Positions 43,994-54,400 of a stretch of 64,000 nucleotides of DNA are shown here, piece after piece; within the stretch, counting starts at the first letter, position 1, and every line of letters starts with the position of its first letter. This stretch comes from Lachancea kluyveri NRRL Y-12651 (taxonomy: Eukaryota > Ascomycota > Saccharomycetes > Saccharomycetales > Saccharomycetaceae), in the NCBI GenBank assembly GCA_000149225.2, contig CM000693.1:558001-622000 (forward strand), given 5' to 3'. The position numbers were made by a program, and so were the translations under genes. The notes under the pieces were generated by a model. It was not told the DNA's origin, made no database searches, and saw only the letters and a list, made by a program, of their open reading frames with translations.

Positions 43994-46204
43994 CTATTTG
44001 AGCAAAGAAGCAATCACCTCTGAGTATTCGCCCTCTCCGTTTTTCAATTCCCATTTGGATGCAATTTTCAGTGCCTCCTCTAACTCTTTTTTGTTCAATA
44101 ATTCGGTTTTTTCGTTAGGAGATGCTACACTTATAAGAGCATTGAAGAAAAACAACAAGCGTTGCCTCAAATCGCGATCAGTGGTCTGAGTAGCTAGAAG
44201 ATCAATCAATGCATCAATTAGATCGTTCTGATGCAGTAAATCTTGCGCAATAAATGGAACTGTTCCTGCAATGTTTGCGAATATTCCAACGACGGCTCTC
44301 TGAGATTGTATGTCTTCTAGCTTTAGTAATTTCGTTAGTAGGTTAAAGTTACGGACACTCTTTGGATTATCAAAGTTGAAGAACTTCACGGCAATAGGCA
44401 ATGGGTAAACCATTAGGTTGCACAATAGTTCGAGGGCAGACCTTTGAATTTGAATAGTTTCGTCAAGCATCAAATTCTCAAGCTTATCCCAGTAACGCGG
44501 TGTCTGAGCAATTATTTTGCAGAGGTCATCACTGTCATCAATAGTTGCTAGGTTAGTTAACGCCAAGAGCGCTTCGTAGGTATCTCTGGTTGTAATAGGT
44601 CCATCTAAGTCTGAAACATCAGAGCTAGGTATTAAATCAAACAAAAAAGGAATCGCATTTAAGTGGGAAAACTTGTTAAAAATTAATTTTGGATCGGTAT
44701 TGACCAAAATTTTGGCTAACGATCTAGAAGCTAACAATTTAAAAGGATCGGTGCTCAGTGAATTCACCAAAAATTCAACCAAAATGGCAGTCGCCCCTTG
44801 TTTAATACATTCAGAGATACAATCAACTTCCTTAGTAAGGTTGTATATTATTCTGATAATCTGCGACCTGTTTCCCTGGCTCAAGTTTTTGAACTGGACC
44901 TTTAGCGAAGAGATGAGTTCCAAGTCTAAGATGTAGTCCCTATTGAAGGCAACCACATCAGCTTCGTCTTCTTTCTCCTGCTCTTTTTCATCGCCGGGGT
45001 TCTTCATTTCGGCGTACATTTTCAAATTGTGCATTGAAGTTTGCTCCTGGGAGACGTCATTGGGTGAAGTGCTCAAGTTGGCAAGGATGACTAGAGTACC
45101 AAACTTGATCGAAGTGTTCTTGGTGGATGACTTGGCTGCATCCGCCAATCTTAAGCAGATGTCACCGTTAGATCTAATTCTGTTTTTAACCGAAACTTTT
45201 AGACTCAAATATGCTAAGCCCTCGATTGCAAGGTCTTCGTTGTCATCATTTGCCGAGTTCTGTATTTCTTTAATAAATAACTCGGACAATTCGTCTACGG
45301 TAATATCTTTCAGCTTTGTAAAGCTCCAGGTTTTAACCAATACGAGAGCAGATTGTAGCTTGAACTCTTCCAATTTCAAACTTTTTTCTAGTATTTCCAT
45401 ATAGTTCTCTGCAATATACGATCTTGTATTCTCGTCGACACACCCGGCCGACAAAAGCTTCAACCCCTTTGAAACGAACAGAGGGTTCGAAGGTGTACTT
45501 TTGGATTTTAACAGTTTCTGCAATTCTTCACCTAGAAATACTCTGGAACATAATGTAGTCAAGGCGGGGTATAATTCCGTCAAAATGTCAACAACAACTA
45601 TCAGGGGATCTTCCCCATTAAGCTTTATCCCAGCTTCACTTTCAATGATTAAAGATTCGGTAAAACTAATAAACTTATCTTCAAACTGGTGTTTGAATGT
45701 TTTCTCCAACTGAGCAAAGATCAATAAAGTCAAAGACTTAACATCGGGGGATGTGACCTTTGACGTCAACACTTTCACGAGAAAATCCACATCTTCGAAC
45801 TTGTAACTGAATTTACTCAATACTTGGATCACGAGAGTTAATAGAAATTTGTTGTCTTTGATTTTGTTTTCAGCTAATTTGCTTTTGATTTCCTGTAATA
45901 ATGGTAGAGTTTCCTGCGTGGTGTCAAAGCATCCAACCAACACTGCCAGGGTCTGGATGCTTAACCCACCAAATATTTCTAAGGCGCCGCTAACATTGCT
46001 CTGGACCACACTTTTCAAATGGTCGCGGGAAATTGAATGGTCCTGGAATGCCCTTGTTAATATTTGTTCAACATCCACGTTGTTGTTTCTGTTGTTGGAA
46101 TGATTTCCCTGAAATAGCGTGTCGATTGCATCAATATATTCATCAGCAGATACTTCTAATCTCAAGTCCTGGTCTAAACTCTTTGAAAGCTTTTCAATGT
46201 TCAT
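43994..46204 (-). CDS. SHE4: UCS-domain myosin chaperone She4
   Basis: 736 residues from the ATG at 46204 (S. cerevisiae She4, YOR035C: 789); the frame is open 15 codons further up from a TTG. She4 binds myosin motor domains (Myo3/5 and Myo4) and is needed for actin patch endocytosis and ASH1 mRNA transport. It is built of armadillo-like helices throughout; conserved UCS-family segments include LQSALVLVKTWSFTKL, FLFDLIPSSD, YEALLALTNLATIDDSD, LMLDETIQIQRSALELLCNLM and SQRAVVGIFANIAGTVP. Only 119 bases separate its start from that of PEX10, so the two share a compact divergent promoter. Confidence 0.94.
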   Translation of the reverse strand: MNIEKLSKSLDQDLRLEVSADEYIDAIDTLFQGNHSNNRNNNVDVEQILTRAFQDHSISRDHLKSVVQSNVSGALEIFGGLSIQTLAVLVGCFDTTQETLPLLQEIKSKLAENKIKDNKFLLTLVIQVLSKFSYKFEDVDFLVKVLTSKVTSPDVKSLTLLIFAQLEKTFKHQFEDKFISFTESLIIESEAGIKLNGEDPLIVVVDILTELYPALTTLCSRVFLGEELQKLLKSKSTPSNPLFVSKGLKLLSAGCVDENTRSYIAENYMEILEKSLKLEEFKLQSALVLVKTWSFTKLKDITVDELSELFIKEIQNSANDDNEDLAIEGLAYLSLKVSVKNRIRSNGDICLRLADAAKSSTKNTSIKFGTLVILANLSTSPNDVSQEQTSMHNLKMYAEMKNPGDEKEQEKEDEADVVAFNRDYILDLELISSLKVQFKNLSQGNRSQIIRIIYNLTKEVDCISECIKQGATAILVEFLVNSLSTDPFKLLASRSLAKILVNTDPKLIFNKFSHLNAIPFLFDLIPSSDVSDLDGPITTRDTYEALLALTNLATIDDSDDLCKIIAQTPRYWDKLENLMLDETIQIQRSALELLCNLMVYPLPIAVKFFNFDNPKSVRNFNLLTKLLKLEDIQSQRAVVGIFANIAGTVPFIAQDLLHQNDLIDALIDLLATQTTDRDLRQRLLFFFNALISVASPNEKTELLNKKELEEALKIASKWELKNGEGEYSEVIASLLK

Positions 46205-46323
46205 CTCTTTGCTACTTTTTGTCCTGGAGTTTGTGTTGATGGTGACCAAAGGGGGTCCTTTAAATCATTTTTTTAGCACATTTCATAACAGTAATCAGTG
46301 AATTGAAAGTTAAACACAGACCT

Positions 46324-47357
46324 ATGAGAATGGTTGAAAAACGCGTATTCCCATTTGCAGATGCGCCTAGCATAGGTATGTTCTCAACTTCTCTTCTTTC
46401 CTCCAATTGCCTAGTTTTACTAACCCTCTCTCGTGACATGCAGTGCAAGCGCATCAAAAGGATGAGTACATTGGGTCAATACTGACTAGCAAACTACTGG
46501 ACGTTGTGAAATCCATAAAAGGGCAATTCTTTGCAAACCTATATCCGCAAGAGATCTCTATTGCAGCTAAACTACTGTATTTGTCTTTAACTTCTCTGAG
46601 CAGCAAGAGAACGTTGGGTGAAGAATACGTGGATTTGATTTACGTTAACAGACGAGGCAACGGTCTGGTAAAAAAATACAAAAGACTCATATTTGTGCTT
46701 TCATACAGTGTTGTACCCTATTTGCTGTCAAGGGTTTTCAAAAGGGTATTCAAGGACTACATTGAACATACAGACGACACAAAAGACACGCCCTTCTTAA
46801 AGAAATATTTGGCCAATGTCTCATTCAAAGATTTTCTCAATAATATTTTGAGTCTAAATTTGATATTGTTTTACTTCCAAGGGAGATACTATAATATTTC
46901 AAAGAGACTATTTGGACTCAGGTATGCGATTGGACACAAGGTTGATCAAAACGAGCGACAGTTTAGAGAAACAAGTTCTAAGAGCTATAGAATTTTAGGC
47001 GGTATACTATTACTGCAGTCAATTTCCAAAGCTATACCCATATTCGCCAATATGACAAAGTCTTATACAAAGCCTTTGGATGATGGTACTGTAACTACAT
47101 CAAACAACGAGATAAGTGGAGTTCCCTTAGATTCTAGCATTAGACATGTCGATTTATCTGACCCGGCACAAATGCCTTTTATTAATGAGTCTTCGCGTAA
47201 ATGTATCCTGTGTTTAACAGAAATGAAAGATCCAAGTTGTGCCCCATGCGGGCATATTTTTTGTTGGAATTGTATCATAAACTGGTGCAAAGAAAGGTCT
47301 GAATGCCCATTGTGTAGGCAGAAATGTTTGAAACAATCAATCTTACCACTCAGATAA
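46324..47357 (+). CDS. PEX10: Peroxisomal RING E3 ligase Pex10, with a 68-nt intron
   Basis: Read as join(46324..46375, 46444..47357) this gives 321 residues (S. cerevisiae Pex10, YDR265W: 337). The join restores the family N-terminus: FPFADAPSI from exon 1 continues as VQAHQKDE from exon 2, matching S. cerevisiae across the splice. Pex10 with Pex2 and Pex12 forms the peroxisomal membrane ubiquitin ligase that recycles Pex5. Membrane segments and the conserved LFYFQGRYYNISKRLFGLRY precede the C-terminal RING: CILCLTEMKDPSCAPCGHIFCW ... CPLCRQKC. A second in-frame ATG lies two codons after the first (46330). It is divergent from SHE4 and convergent with HEL2. Confidence 0.93.
46376..46443 (+). 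other. PEX10: 68-nt intron in PEX10
   Basis: Starts with the canonical GTATGT, has TACTAAC at 46418-46424 and ends ATGCAG. It splits a valine codon (g|tg). The S. cerevisiae gene has no intron here, to my knowledge. Confidence 0.93.
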
Positions 47358-47427
47358 TAGTATCATGAATGTTTGGTATTCAAATAATCTATATATTTTA
47401 TTGTTTCTTTCTATCGTTACTAAAGTG

Positions 47428-49380
47428 CTAAATGCCGATGTGAAATAGCAGTTGCTTCTGCTTTTGTTTCCCCCTTTTTTTACCACTTGTAGATAAACTA
47501 TCGGTGGAAGCATTGCTTGAACCAATTTGCTGCTGCTCCTGTCGTAAGCTAGAGGAGGATACACCCCACTGCTGTGGGTTTGGAATATTTGGTTCGTTTA
47601 CCAAGGGAGCACGAAATTTCTTTTTCTGAGCCTTTGGTAACGGAGGAAATTTCTCTTCAGAAATAGAGGCTGATGATGATGATAGTGATCCAGATGAAGT
47701 GCTCTTATTTTGTAAATAAGTTGGGGTGTAGTTTGTGCCATTATTAGCTGAAGCCTTTTTAACCACTGGTGCGGTTCTAACGTTTGTGTTCAATGATTTG
47801 AAAGACGCCTTCTTTGGAGTAAACAACGGCTGTGAATTGACTGGTTTGGATAGCGCTGGAAAGTTGTATCTGCCTGATGACTTGGAAGAAGATGCTGATG
47901 AGGGCGAAGAAGATCTACCCCAAGAACCGCCAATTACATTAGCAGCTGCAACCGAAGAAGGTGGCGCCAATGATGGAAAGTTAATCTGGTGATTATTTTT
48001 CTTTTGTTCAGCTTCATAGATCGCAAACAAGTCCTTATGTTTAGCAGAATTTTGAGGAAACATTCCAGAAAAGTCATAGATCAATAGTGGCACATCAGCT
48101 GATGGAGAATTAAAGAGTTTTTGATATGCGGTAAACACATCCTCGGCAGAGAGGGTATTTTTTCTGTAGTCTTCGTTGATGGCAAGAAAGGCTTCAAATT
48201 CTGGTTGAGAGTAGTTTAGGTAATGCCTTGCCCGTTCTTCCATTCTCATTCTTTTGACCTCTGGAGAAGAGTTAGAATTGGTAGTATTGGCAGAGCGTGC
48301 AGCAGAAGAGGACCTCAATGCAGGAGTGTCGAAAGTGTCTCGTTCATGGACAGCCCTTGCTGGTGTGGCTGAAAAGGTTGATAATTCAGATTGAAATCTT
48401 CTACCTGCAACTGGTATATTTCCTTTATCATTTGCTAGAATAGTACGGTGCTCTTTCAGGATATGGGCTTGTAAATCAATATCGTCACGGAAAACGACAA
48501 ACTTGCTCTCTAAGCATGTTTGTACTGTGCAGACATAGTGGGAATTCCTGAAGTGTTCAAACAGCTGGTCGTAGTTTTTGAAATACTGGGGATTTGTGGA
48601 ATCGATTTGGTCGCATATATGGCATCTTTCATGACGGTCCCTCATATGAACATATAACTCGTCGTCAGAATAAAACCTCTGGCCAGTACAAAAGCCGCAC
48701 ATTGGATGACCTTTGAAACCATGTGAGTCACCCCTAGACTGGTGATTGCGTAACTGGTTTGGCGTGAAGATTTTAAGTTCTGATGGAAATGCCTTTTTAT
48801 TGTTGGCACAAATCATACAGATCGTTTTGTTATGGCTTGTTTTCAAATGTTCGTTATATTTTTTGAAGCTTTCAAAGTCCTTATCAGCAACATCACCAAA
48901 GGGACAGTTATATTTCAACAGCTGTAATGTTGCAGTGTACACTGCTTCTGAAGTGAATGCAATGCCATATTCCTCACTTGTCTTTGCAAAGTCTCGAGGA
49001 GTAAAATCTGCGAACTGGTGATCAAATTTGTCGGTAAATATTAACTGTTCATTTTCCGTTCTGCAAATCAAGCAACCCTTTTTTCCATACAGTGCACGCT
49101 GTCTAAACGTACATTTATGACAGGTAGTATGACTACATGCAGATAAAGCAATATATTTCCGCGGATTAGCACAGATAATACAAATTTCACCATCATCTTC
49201 CTCTAGATTATCGCCGGGAGAAGACGTTTGATTCAAGCTGGACAGATTCTCGTCAGCGAATGCCCTTTTCCACTTTCCACCGTTCGATCTCGAAGAATTA
49301 GTGTCACTTTTTCTGGGAGCTTGAGAGTCCTGAGTCCTTCTAAAGTTGCGCTGTTGTTTCTGCTGCAGTTTCGTACTCAT
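47428..49380 (-). CDS. HEL2: Ribosome quality-control RING E3 ligase Hel2
   Basis: 650 residues from the ATG at 49380 (S. cerevisiae Hel2, YDR266C: 639); the frame extends 18 codons up from a GTG. Hel2 (ZNF598) recognises collided ribosomes and ubiquitinates uS10/Rps20 to start ribosome quality control; it also marks excess histones. A RING is at about 67-106 (CIICANPRKYIALSACSHTTCHKC ... CLIC), followed by several C2H2-type fingers (CPFGDVADKDF ... H; MCGFCTGQRFYSDDELYVHMRDRHERCHIC; CTVQTCLESKFVVFRDDIDLQAHILKEH). A mid helical region (RHYLNYSQPEFEAFLAINEDYRK) precedes a Ser/Asn-rich tail ending in a Lys/Gln-rich stretch. It ends 70 bases from PEX10, as in S. cerevisiae. Confidence 0.96.
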   Translation of the reverse strand: MSTKLQQKQQRNFRRTQDSQAPRKSDTNSSRSNGGKWKRAFADENLSSLNQTSSPGDNLEEDDGEICIICANPRKYIALSACSHTTCHKCTFRQRALYGKKGCLICRTENEQLIFTDKFDHQFADFTPRDFAKTSEEYGIAFTSEAVYTATLQLLKYNCPFGDVADKDFESFKKYNEHLKTSHNKTICMICANNKKAFPSELKIFTPNQLRNHQSRGDSHGFKGHPMCGFCTGQRFYSDDELYVHMRDRHERCHICDQIDSTNPQYFKNYDQLFEHFRNSHYVCTVQTCLESKFVVFRDDIDLQAHILKEHRTILANDKGNIPVAGRRFQSELSTFSATPARAVHERDTFDTPALRSSSAARSANTTNSNSSPEVKRMRMEERARHYLNYSQPEFEAFLAINEDYRKNTLSAEDVFTAYQKLFNSPSADVPLLIYDFSGMFPQNSAKHKDLFAIYEAEQKKNNHQINFPSLAPPSSVAAANVIGGSWGRSSSPSSASSSKSSGRYNFPALSKPVNSQPLFTPKKASFKSLNTNVRTAPVVKKASANNGTNYTPTYLQNKSTSSGSLSSSSASISEEKFPPLPKAQKKKFRAPLVNEPNIPNPQQWGVSSSSLRQEQQQIGSSNASTDSLSTSGKKRGKQKQKQLLFHIGI

Positions 49381-49645
49381 TGGAAATAATTCAATGTCTT
49401 GTTTTCTTGTACTGAGGACCCTAGCAGGCTGCACGTTTTGCTAATCACCGATGATGCGTTTATTCTACCAATGATTACTTTTTATTTCGCTCTTTTAAAG
49501 CCAAACAGCGATTTAAAACGAAAATTTTTCAACACTCGTCACGTGTAGTATGAAATATCCGTCACGGAGACTGACAGTTTTATGTCCTTGAACCTACTGT
49601 TTAAATATAATTACTGCGATAGAACTGGGGAGTCGAGCTGAATCT

Positions 49646-50283
49646 ATGAATATTAGTGCTACTTTGAATGTGTTTAGGCTTCTGTACAATCCTAAGTTAT
49701 GCATGCCTCATATGACCATTTCCAATTTTAACCAGCTGCCCATACCAATCGAATCGAAGACCCATCATATCAAAGCAGTGGTTTTAGATAAGGACAATTG
49801 TTTCGCGTATCCATACGATGACAAGGTATGGCCAGCCTACAGTGTACGTTGACTCTAACATCTTTTTTTTTTCATCTCTTTTTCTAGTACTAACTATGAC
49901 GACCAAAGAATACATGGAACAGATTGAGGGAAGCTTATCCTGATGCAGCTTTGTTGATCGTCAGCAACAGTGCTGGTACAAACGATGATAAAAATCATAA
50001 GGAGGCCGATTTGCTGGAACAACGTACTGGTGTTCCAGTACTGAGGCACTCGACCAAGAAACCTGGGTGTAAAGATGAGATTTTACAATACTTCTATGAA
50101 AAAAAAGTGATCAGTCAGCCTCAAGAAGTGGCAGTTGTCGGAGACAGGCTCTTTACCGATATTTTGATGTCGAACATGATGGGTTCTTATGGAATTTGGG
50201 TTAAGGACGGTGTAAAACCGTCATCGAGTTTGATCAGTAAGTTTGAGAAGCAGCTGTACGAATACCTGAAACCAGATAACTGA
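49646..50283 (+). CDS. GEP4: Mitochondrial phosphatidylglycerophosphatase Gep4, with a 65-nt intron
   Basis: Read as join(49646..49843, 49909..50283) this gives 190 residues (S. cerevisiae Gep4, YHR100C: 185). The join keeps frame and register: KVWPAYS from exon 1 continues as NTWNRLREAYPDAALLIVSN, aligning without gaps to the S. cerevisiae protein. Gep4 is a HAD-family phosphatase that converts phosphatidylglycerol phosphate to phosphatidylglycerol for cardiolipin synthesis at the inner mitochondrial membrane. The catalytic motif is VLDKDNC (Asp48, Asp50); motif II is VSNSAGT; the lysine is in TKKPGC; and VVGDRLFTDI carries the metal-binding acids. In S. cerevisiae it is next to TRA1; here one extra gene lies between. 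Confidence 0.94.
49844..49908 (+). other. GEP4: 65-nt intron in GEP4 with uncommon splice sites
   Basis: Starts GTACGT, has a long T-rich tract, TACTAAC at 49888-49894 and ends at AAG (49906-49908). Both the 5' site and the AAG acceptor are less common in yeast, but only this choice restores the family sequence. The unspliced frame stops within the intron. Confidence 0.87.
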
Positions 50284-50506
50284 TGCTCGAAATTAACACA
50301 CCTATAAACGAATAAATGTTTTGCTCCCGGTATTACCCTTCATACGTAATTTTCTAAATTTTGGCTTCTTGAAAAAACTATTGGTACGAAGGTTGTATAG
50401 CATTTCCTTTAGATGTCGCATTTGGCGATTTTTTTTTTTTGTGTCAGCGATAAAAGTCCGAGACCTTATCTACACATATTTGGTAGACATAAGCATATAG
50501 CAGTAA

Positions 50507-51319
50507 ATGAACCTTCCTCCACACCACACGATCTTTTCATACGCTTCAGAGCGTCACATAGCCAATCAAGACCTAAACCTCCATCCTGGCAATGTTATTC
50601 ATACCGTAAATGGAATATATTCTCCCAAAAAAATAAGAATTTTGTTCGAGGTTTATGTCTTTTTCCTAGTTCTTGAATATTTAATGACATTTTTGGGTTG
50701 TCCATTTGAAAATATTTCCAACAGGTCTTCGATATTTGTTCTACATTCTGTTTACAATTTCTTTATGTTTGTTGTATGCGTTGTACTGTTACCCTTCGCT
50801 AGCAGCACGATACCAAGCCAGAGGGCCCTAAAGATTCATTACTATACATTACTTCTCCAAGTTGGTAATTTGACTTTGAGTTCACTGTCCTTGGTTAAAA
50901 CTTCTAGAACAGTTTTGGGTGGTCAAAAAATGATTTTGACAGAATACAATTACGATCATCAAAAGACAATGGAGGTTGACATGACGCTTTACATAGGAAT
51001 TATCTCAGTGCTATCGTTTGCAATAGTCTTAATTACAGTCATATGGGCGTCGATAAATGTAATGTTATACCACAGAGCATACTTCAGACTATGCAATAGA
51101 ATTGACAGGCGAGATTTCAAAGTTATCAATCCAATACTGAGCGCCAAACTCTCCGAATACAAAAAGGAAAAACTGATAGGAAAGGCAGATTCACCTGTTG
51201 AGGAAAATAAAGCTAATTCTGAGATGCCCTCTTCATCTTTTGACTATGAGTCTAGTATTACTTCTCAAAAAATTTCAAAGGAAATTAATGAAAGACTAAA
51301 TTTAGAATTCATGGTATAG
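50507..51319 (+). CDS. Unrecognised four-helix membrane protein
   Basis: 270 residues from the ATG at 50507. I do not recognise the family. Four hydrophobic segments are visible: about 44-63 (ILFEVYVFFLVLEYLMTFLG), 75-98 (SIFVLHSVYNFFMFVVCVVLLPF), 108-130 (weaker, amphipathic, LKIHYYTLLLQVGNLTLSSLSLV) and 159-187 (MTLYIGIISVLSFAIVLITVIW). A charged soluble tail of about 80 residues follows (RRDFKVINPILSAKLSEYKKEKL ...), Ser-rich and ending in a predicted helix. There is no signal peptide. It lies 223 bases after GEP4 on the same strand and converges on TRA1 (90 bases). S. cerevisiae has no gene at this position. Length, composition and a snug fit between two genes suggest a real gene, but no function can be given. 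Confidence 0.72.
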   Translation: MNLPPHHTIFSYASERHIANQDLNLHPGNVIHTVNGIYSPKKIRILFEVYVFFLVLEYLMTFLGCPFENISNRSSIFVLHSVYNFFMFVVCVVLLPFASSTIPSQRALKIHYYTLLLQVGNLTLSSLSLVKTSRTVLGGQKMILTEYNYDHQKTMEVDMTLYIGIISVLSFAIVLITVIWASINVMLYHRAYFRLCNRIDRRDFKVINPILSAKLSEYKKEKLIGKADSPVEENKANSEMPSSSFDYESSITSQKISKEINERLNLEFMV

Positions 51320-51409
51320 ATTACATAAAGGTAGATTTAGCGTTGTTTTTCTTTCCTTTTCGAACGTCAGATAAGGCAGCAAACGATGCCAATGGTAATA
51401 AAAGCATAT

Positions 51410-54400
51410 TCATAGACATGGCATGAAACTTTGGTCTGTCTTGGCCAAGTTTCTAGGGCTTACAGCAGCACCGATAGCATCAAGAACATATTGCGTGGCA
51501 ACAGAAGGATTGGAGCTCAAGTGACCCAGCTGAGCAATTCTTCTGATAATCAAGTCGGTATTAGTATGAACTATATCGCGCAGTTGAGGGTCTTCGACGA
51601 TCGACCTGTGTAAGTTACTGTACCAAGAAATAACTTCATCGCGGATAAACAAAGACAAGTATGTGTTCAACTCATGGTCTGGCTCCAATAGTGCACGGGC
51701 AATAGCGAAAATATTAACAGAAAAGATACCTTCGAGGGCAGAATCGCCAATTAACTTTTGAATGTTTGGAGTCAATCTGAATGGAACCGGTTCATTATTG
51801 TGGAATACAGGAGCATCAGGAGGTAAGTTTGCTTCAAAATTTTTGGCAGATTGTTTCACCCTTTCGTAAGGGTATCTGGCTGGGAGCATTTCTAATGTGA
51901 ATACATTACCTGACTTCTTATCAATATAGATCTTGTGGGGAGAGCGGTTGTTGATCGATAACATGTATGTCATGAAAACAAAGGCACCGTATTGAGAGGA
52001 GAATCGCTTTCTAAAGAGCCAGAAATCTTCAAACTCGGTGAATAAAGAAGAAAAGTAATCCTTCACAACAGTGGATGGCAAAAACATCGATTGGATAGAG
52101 CTGAAAATTTCCACTTTTACGGCTGTAATATCAGGTGGGGGCAATACTTTGTCATGGGCAGCATTCAATTGTTCAGAAACAAAATCTTGGATAGCGTCGC
52201 GGTCTATACCTTTCTTGGCACACGTATGGTCATAAATCTGATATAATGTTGTAAAAGAAGTACTATCATTCATAATACGAACCTGGGGAGATAGAGGTAC
52301 CGCTATTGGAAGGGTAAACTGGATGTTACGACGTCTAGTTTGAACATTTTTCGACAAAGTCTCGTTAAACAACCTGTAAAGTTGGAACATCCTCTCCTCA
52401 CGCCTTGAGTGGCGAACAGCAGGATATTGAACGGCGAAGGAGTGTAGGCTACCATCATGGCCACGGATGGTTAAACGTCTATATGAAGCGTGTGTACCAC
52501 GTACGAAATCAACGTGAGGCAAAAATCTAGCGATCTTGACGAAATGTGTACTGTTATCTTTGTTCAATAAGTATTGACCTGGAATCTCAATGTCCTCAAA
52601 CTTTTGGTGGTGAAAGTTACTCAAGTGAGGGCATAGTTTCTCCATGTTTTCTACTTTGGGTGCTCTATCCAATTTATTTTCCAGTCTATTACGCCAATGG
52701 CGTAATCTCTTGATGTAAGTTTCGAAATCAGGTTTGCTGTCAATAAAGTCAGCATTGAACTTAACCCTAATATGAGGTGGTAGCAGGTTTTCGGAAAAAC
52801 GAACAAGGTTTGTTTCGGTGCTTGCTGGCAGCTTTGGATTTTCTCTAGGATATGGTAAACGATTGTAATTATACGTACCGTCAATCAATAAAACATTGAC
52901 AAGCCTGAAAAGATCCTCATCGGAGCTCGTTTTAAATTTCTGATTAATTTGGTCTACCAGAGATTCCAAGGATAATGCCAAAAGTGGATAAGCGGTTTTC
53001 AAAATACCATTCAACTCATCTAGATATTCCCATGGTTGGCGGGTCCCGGTGGAGTTTTGAGCATCCCCGCCTGCTGCTAGACGAGGATTCGAGACAGCAG
53101 CCATAGTTTGACGTTGAATCACTGCAAAATCTTCTTTGGTAGTACGCAGTTGGAAATGTAATGCTTGTGGGTAGCTCTTCGCAATACGGATCAAAATTTG
53201 ACGTACCATGCCAGCTTCTTTATGGGATAGTGAGGTTAACAGCTGCGGTATAAATGTGATCCAATACCATACCGGGATTTCACCACGAAAAGAGTCAAAA
53301 GCACTTGCCAAGGACCCAGAAGTGTCGTCCATTCCAATCAACCACAAGATTCTGCACAATAATTTTCTGGTCTTCGAATTTTTGTATAGTCCAGCAGCTT
53401 GTAAATAACAACTTATAGCATTATTGGCGAAGCTGATATTGTTTGGATCCTCTGACAAGCGACGGTCGTTGAAGAAGCCCCACTGTGCCCAGGCTTTGGC
53501 AAGGTTTAGATCAATTTGCACAGCAGTAGCAAATGCTTGGTTGGCTTCGTCATGTGCACGTAGTTTAGACAAGAACATACCCTTTAATGTAAAGAATTCT
53601 GCCTTTTGAACAGTACCGAAGTAAACCAAGTTGGTGTTACTGATGACGTCTAGACCCGTGGTCAATTCATTCATGCTTTGATAATGACACTTCGCTTGTT
53701 CACGCAACTTCAAAAAGGCCTCCTGAATCTCGATGTTTGGTAAAGTATAAATCCTAGCCAGCTGGCTAATACAAACATCGGGCATGTTGTGTTTACGTGC
53801 AACATGAGCGAACCTGTTAATCACCCAAGCAATCTCATGGTAGCCCCTATAGGCATGTGTATTAACGTTACTATTGCTGTTAGCCTGTTGTAAAGCGGGG
53901 ACTAAAGGCAAGTATGCATTGTTGATCACCTGGAAAGCATGCTGTCTCCAAGTCACCAAATCATTCCACATATTGATATCGTCCCAAATATTTGGCAAAC
54001 GATCACGCCAAGCTTGAAGAACACGTTTGACTTCTTGAGCCTTTGAGTCCAAATTCTGTACCGTGGTTGTAGCCAGATTAGAGTACACCTGTGTGGCTTC
54101 CAAAAACTCCATGTATTGCTGAAAGCCATGTAATAGAAACTTGTGAGCTGGAGTAAAGCGCTCTGGCATTGATGCCCACTTGTGTAGACTTAACTGTATA
54201 CCTTCATCGCACAATCTTCTAATATCTTGATCACCCTTCTTTGTCTCAGCAAAGTTCTGTAAAGCCAAAAATGTTTCAAACATTTGTCTACGTGGAGTTG
54301 GTACATCCATGACACTCTTGACAGATTGTTCTAATGCCTCACGATCTGCATTCCAATCAGCCACTCTCCAACCACATTCTAGCAGCAAATCAGTAAACCC

